Positions 59,501 through 64,000 of a stretch of DNA of 64,000 nt are shown one piece after another (positions within the stretch are counted from its first letter, which is position 1; each line of letters begins with the position of its first letter). The translations under genes were made by a program, and so were the position numbers. Under the pieces are notes generated by a model. It did not search any database and was not told where the DNA came from. It saw only the letters and a program-made list of their open reading frames with translations. The stretch is from NCBI GenBank assembly GCA_002633005.1, contig NMRA01000441.1, forward strand, positions 15,995 through 79,994. Direction: 5' to 3'. This DNA is from Phoronis australis. Taxonomy: Eukaryota > Phoronida > Phoronidae.

Positions 59501-61724
59501 CTTATAAAAATCATTGATGATCAATTATGATCAAACAAACTTACTGCTGTAGATCACGCGAACAAATCTCCATCACCTGGACCTCTCCCTCAGGTCGTTT
59601 TTAACTTGGTTGAAGTTGCGTAGACAGTACTTTCAAAACAAACTCAACAGATTTTAAAAGAAATCTGCTAAGCTTGGATAACACCATGCCAGAATTGTTC
59701 GTCAGTTTTGTAGCAATAAAATGGCATTTTTGTCGACATTTTGTCAATAGTTAGAGTGCCTAGCCACTAATTGTTTACTGATGTGGACTTTCAAAACAAC
59801 ATGTCGCGATTAAATAGACATTTAGTCACAATTTTGCCTATCGAAACTTTGTCAAACTTCGATATTGTACAGTTTATTTTGAAAAGTACTGTGCGTGTGT
59901 GTGCTGTCTTTAACATTCATTGTAGAAACCAACTGAATACATTGACAACTCAGAGCTCTCCCTCCCCTAAGGGGAGAGGTGCCTTTGCCTTCTGAGTGGG
60001 AACATTTGGGGAAATTCTTCTACCCTGACCACACACTATTTCGATCCCTCCTCCAGTCCATGACATCACATCAGCAAGAACCTCAAATTGCTAAAAATAT
60101 GCTTTGAAGAAGTGATTCTGGAGGGGAACTTATTAATCAGTGGAGGGGAATTTTTGGGCCTGATGAGGGGAGTTTCATGTGATTTTTAAATACTTTTCAC
60201 AAGGGAATGGGGGTCCAAAATCGATGAATTAAGGGCCGTGCACCTTAACGCTGTGTAATACAAGCTTTCTTAAAATTGATGTCCGTTATTGTAAAGTGAA
60301 AGAGATCACAGGGATTTGCACTTAAAATTAATAAAGAGCCTCACCTCAATTCCAAACAGCACTACGTGGGCAGGCAGTGTGCCATTGAACAGAGTTGTCA
60401 GTTTGTCCAGCACTTCAGGTAAAACCATACTAAACTTTGTCTTAGGGAACACCTGCACAGCATGGCTTATGTCGATCGATGATACGGTGTTACCAAGACC
60501 TTTAGGGTACTAAAGATAGAACACAGATAAGGACATACAAATCTCATCAAGTTCACAACTGCCAAAGTTGCCTATTCCATGTTTCAAGGGCTTTCAACAT
60601 TGTTGTGAGCACACAGAGGTTTTTTAAAAACCGGCTCGTAGTGCATGTGGTACGGAACTAGCAGGAGTGGTTCAGGGGTTTCAGCCCCCCTGGGTGGCGT
60701 GACTAAAAACACAGTCATAACAAAGAGCCACGACGGTTCATCAAACACCACCGCAAATAATCTATAGATACACTCCTGTACCACATGCTTTTACGACACA
60801 AAGGTCAATTTCAAATTTTCCGGTAGATGAGAGCAACTCACTCTAGCACAACAAAATGTAATTTAACAGGCTACCTCAACAGCACGGCTCGTGGACTCAT
60901 GAACACATCTTGAAGACATGCCCTAGTGCTGAGTTCAGATTCACAAACATGGCTCCCCACTCGCAAAATACAGCGTACATGCAGCCGAAAAGAAACACAT
61001 CTCATTGACTTCCGTGACTAAGAATCATAGGCATAACTCAGCAAAAGACTGGATTAACCATGCTCTCAGGTACTAAAGCCGTGGTTGCAGTCCAGGAGAT
61101 GTGCCGTCCACAAGGTGTGCAGGCCTAACTTTTGACTGCGGGGTAGTGCTTTGAGTCATTGAACTACATGAGTTTACATGTCCTTCAGCTATTTTTAAGA
61201 GTATTGAGCTACGTTCATAAGTGCGTGAGGTGTGCTGTTTGGGTAGCCTAAATAGACCTGACATAGAGCATCAGCACTGACTATACGCAACTAACATATA
61301 TACTTTTACTCATAAGAATTCATAGCCACAATACAATAAAAGGAACAAACTATAATGCAAGGCACTCCAGTGTCTTTTCAACTTCAATTCATCACAGTTT
61401 AATTAAATTATCAATAAACAAAGAAAAACCAGGAACCCCAACTGGGGATCGAACCACAGGCCTCTAGATTGCTGAGCTACTGCGGACCCGAAATCTGTGC
61501 AACTACTGTTTTTAGCCAACTGTTCTGACATTCATACCATAAACGGCATTTCGCCTTTTCACACGAGATTGAACAATTACGTAATCAGCAATTTACCAGT
61601 ATGTGTCTATCTTTAATGAAAATACATCAATCAAGTATGACCTCAGTACAAGTGTGCACATAAATACTACAGTTACCTGTTCTGTAACAATAAAAGGAAT
61701 GTTGAGTATCTTGGAAGTTTGACT
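56551..61724 (-). CDS. ISOC1: ISOC1, isochorismatase domain-containing protein 1 (partial, 5' end outside window)
   Basis: Cysteine-hydrolase-fold protein of the isochorismatase family. Exons on the minus strand: 61724-61677, 60509-60345, 58073-57957, 56697-56551, all phase 0, 158 codons plus stop counted inside. Visible blocks are [19 protein letters not shown], the Lys-bearing [18 protein letters not shown] followed by AHVCVQQTA (family Cys), [17 protein letters not shown], and the end [16 protein letters not shown] to GLTCKM. These match ISOC1 more closely than ISOC2 (TSSR-MMDRMFALERL and ADKD in ISOC1). The family catalytic Asp (CDMQE block) should be in an upstream exon; I found none up to 64000, so the 5' end lies to the right. 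The physiological substrate of the animal proteins is not established. Confidence 0.92.
61350..61490 (-). repeat. tRNA-derived SINE in ISOC1 intron
   Basis: The minus strand from 61490 has A box TAGCTCAGCAATCTAGAGG and B box GGTTCGATCCC in tRNA spacing, then a TTTTTCTTTG-type body. Stems are incomplete, so it is not a functional tRNA. Confidence 0.55.
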
Positions 61725-64000
61725 CTGGAACAAATGAAGAACAGAAAATGAGGATATGGGAGAATACTAGAACAATCTGAGAGTTGGGTCTATGAAGTAA
61801 AACTTGCAAGATGGAACCAACTGGACCCAGATTTTATCCACGGAAGACAAAATTTGACGAATCGAAAGGACCAAGTGCACCGACTAGAAACATACTGCAA
61901 AACAAAGTATTACTAAAGAAGGTCCAATTTGTGCATGTTTGGTTAAGCAAATTTTCAACCTATTTGACTGCTTCACATTCCTAACCTACCCAGGAGCTAG
62001 TACAATTTCCAGTGGTGACGAATCATTTACACTATACTATACTATACTATAGAGTTCCTGAGCAATATGGCTACTCCTGGTTACTTGTCCCACTTGGATG
62101 GTTTTAATGACACTGAGGGCAGACCTCTGAAAGTAGCAACCTGATTTTGAGTACTGCAAGAGCAAGACCTAATTATGCCGAAAAGTTCTCATCATACAAA
62201 CATGGCTACCATGTGAATTGACTTGGGAGGGGCATCTGGAGACAACGAACAGTGTATAGCTATCATGTATGCTAACTAGTAAGATCAGGGTCTCTTGAGA
62301 TCTGCAAGGTATCATTAGTGAGCCAGAATATTACCATTTGAAACAAAGTTCATTGTGACTGTAGTACAGTGCTAAATATTGCCATTCTACCTTTATTACG
62401 CCGATTTAAAAGTTGTGGATTTTAGTGTTAATTATGAAAAATGACACAAATGGGGCCAATTTCTTTTTGTCCCAGATTCTTAAATCAGATGTTCTCCTTC
62501 TACAAGGTTTGCATACATGTTGAATCAAGTTATAATCGGAATTGGTTTTTCACTCATTTTAACACCAGCAATAAACCAGACTTTTTGATTTGAGTAACAT
62601 GCCAAGAATTGTATGATGACACTTGGCCTACCTCAAAATCCAGCGCTACATGTTGGTTTGGTAATTGGCCATTGTGTTGCATATCCCGCAGAATTAATGA
62701 GGCACAGAACAACGCGCGAGCTCTGGGCAACATTCGGTTAAAATTACCAGGCTAAATGTCCCATTTCTTGTCCGATTTTAAAAATTCAAAAACCAAATGT
62801 CTACTTTTCATGAATGATTTAAATATGCTATTTAAACACTTTCAAATCGAAAATTAAAAAAAAATTGTCACCCCCATTGTGTTTATGATGGGTTTGATTA
62901 TTTAGGAACCATAACATCAGCAGCTTGAGGCAATTAAATTAACCACAACAGCATGAGGTCTCTGATCCGAACCTGCAATTACTGAGGTAGGCAAACCGGT
63001 CAAGTTGCCCAATCTTGACCAGTTTGGGTGTCAAGGTAGGATTGTTGTCATGAAAATTTGCTTCAGAGTCAGGTGAAACTAGCTGCCATCATCTCCCCAA
63101 ACTTCCACAAGTGCACACTTTTCAAGTCAACGGAAAATTAAATTTTAAATTTTATTTGTTACAAAATGCAGAATATAGTGCAAGAAAGTGATGGTTATTA
63201 AAATTGTTTTCACTTAAACTCTGTATAAAACAGGCACAGGTGGTTGACCCTCAGATTTTATACATGCAATCCCACTGGTTTTTAGTTCTACATGTTGATA
63301 TAAGTTTCACGATTAGGTGAAGCGCAGAACTACCCAGGCAGTTAGACAATGACCATCATCTGTGCTTTCGAAGCTGGGACCAGCAGAGACGATGGTCATT
63401 GCCTATCCAGGCGGTGTGAAATTTCAAGGTCTATGTGAGGTTAACGCACTCCGGTAGGTTCTGTGATGATCGACTCTAACATTCTCACAGCAAGCTGGCT
63501 GCGGGCTAGTCTGGAGCATTGTCTGAGGAGCTGGTGGGGCTTTCACTTTCGATTTACTCGCCGAGAGGCAAGTGTCGTTGGACACTGTTGGGTTAGTTAA
63601 TACTTGCAGAAGTGGGCTGATGAATCTGCTACTGACTACTGTACACAGTAATACTTTGTAAACAGCCCGTAGCCACGGGGGTCGGAGGGTTCAATCGAAC
63701 CCCCCCCCCCTCCCCGGAAAAGGTCCAGCCCCAGCCGTTAAAGCTAGGATACAGATGCACGACAAGTGCTGCGAAGATGCTATCGTCCCCGAGTCGCAAA
63801 GAATTGGTGCGTGCGCGTGAGCGGCGTGTCGTGAGCGTACTGCTTTCAAAACGGCAGTTCTTTTTTTACAAAAGGCTGAGAATCACGCAAGGAAAATGAC
63901 GTTTAATCTCAGTTAATTAGATCGTTTTTTCACTTAAATGCCCGTAAATTAAGGTAAAGATGAGCATCCCAGCCCCAGACGCACCTCGACGGTCGTATGG
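61725..64000 (-). other. ISOC1 upstream intron and region to window end
   Basis: Presumed intron or upstream sequence of ISOC1. It contains one exon-like open segment (62751-62632, phase 0 on both sides), a (CTATA)n run at about 62031-62052 and a C11 tract near 63700. The expected first ISOC1 exon with a DMQE-like motif was looked for and not seen. Confidence 0.4.

Noticed and set aside
59270-59545. Cluster of GATAAGTGATGATAAG and TGATCA words
   Set aside because: Looks like AT-rich short-word repetition in an ISOC1 intron; no clear element boundary or period.
1-64000. CRISPR arrays, operons or bacterial features
   Set aside because: The sequence is eukaryotic with spliced genes; the only spaced repeats are the intronic tandem arrays, which have no spacer structure.

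Overview
The window is animal (metazoan) nuclear DNA. Genes are split into short exons with GT/AG introns, there are no operons or Shine-Dalgarno signals, and non-LTR retrotransposons and foldback elements are common. Frequent TACATGTA and AGGCCTAC strings and the repeat content suggest a marine invertebrate, perhaps a deuterostome such as amphioxus or a hemichordate. The organism cannot be named from this sequence.

Layout. At 1-3.5 kb lie a Penelope-like inverted-repeat terminus, a decayed LINE on the minus strand and an imperfect palindrome of short repeats. At 3531-3765 (minus) is the first coding exon of an ENPP7-like phosphodiesterase whose remainder runs off the left edge. 4-13 kb is accessory sequence: TIR elements, a 5'-truncated LINE (7274-10793) flanked by a 113-bp direct repeat, and three single-N joins inside that LINE with duplicated flanks, which look like assembly scars. 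WDR43 (UTP5, a ribosome-biogenesis WD40 protein) is complete on the plus strand at 13104-31832 in 16 coding exons. Its last large intron holds a nested tandem repeat carrying eleven CTCF-like motifs. 34.4-39.8 kb is intergenic. An SLC26A11-like sulfate/anion transporter is on the plus strand at 39872-53783 in 18 coding exons with fully consistent phases (644 aa). The C-terminal four exons of ISOC1 (isochorismatase-domain protein) are on the minus strand at 56551-61724; the first exon lies beyond the right edge. SLC26A11 and ISOC1 are convergent.

The genes have unrelated roles (extracellular phospholipid hydrolysis, nucleolar 18S rRNA processing, anion transport, hydrolase-fold enzyme) and show no sign of acting together. 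The least ordinary content is in the repeats: a TIR family with five copies plus a sixth whose two ends have changed together, a second 440-470 bp TIR family abutting the WDR43 promoter and a SLC26A11 splice acceptor, a TTA-flanked 841-bp element, a G-tract family, hammerhead-like motifs in three Penelope-like termini, and the CTCF-like array. I found no wholly new gene system. Exon coordinates are read by eye from splice signals and protein similarity recalled from known families.
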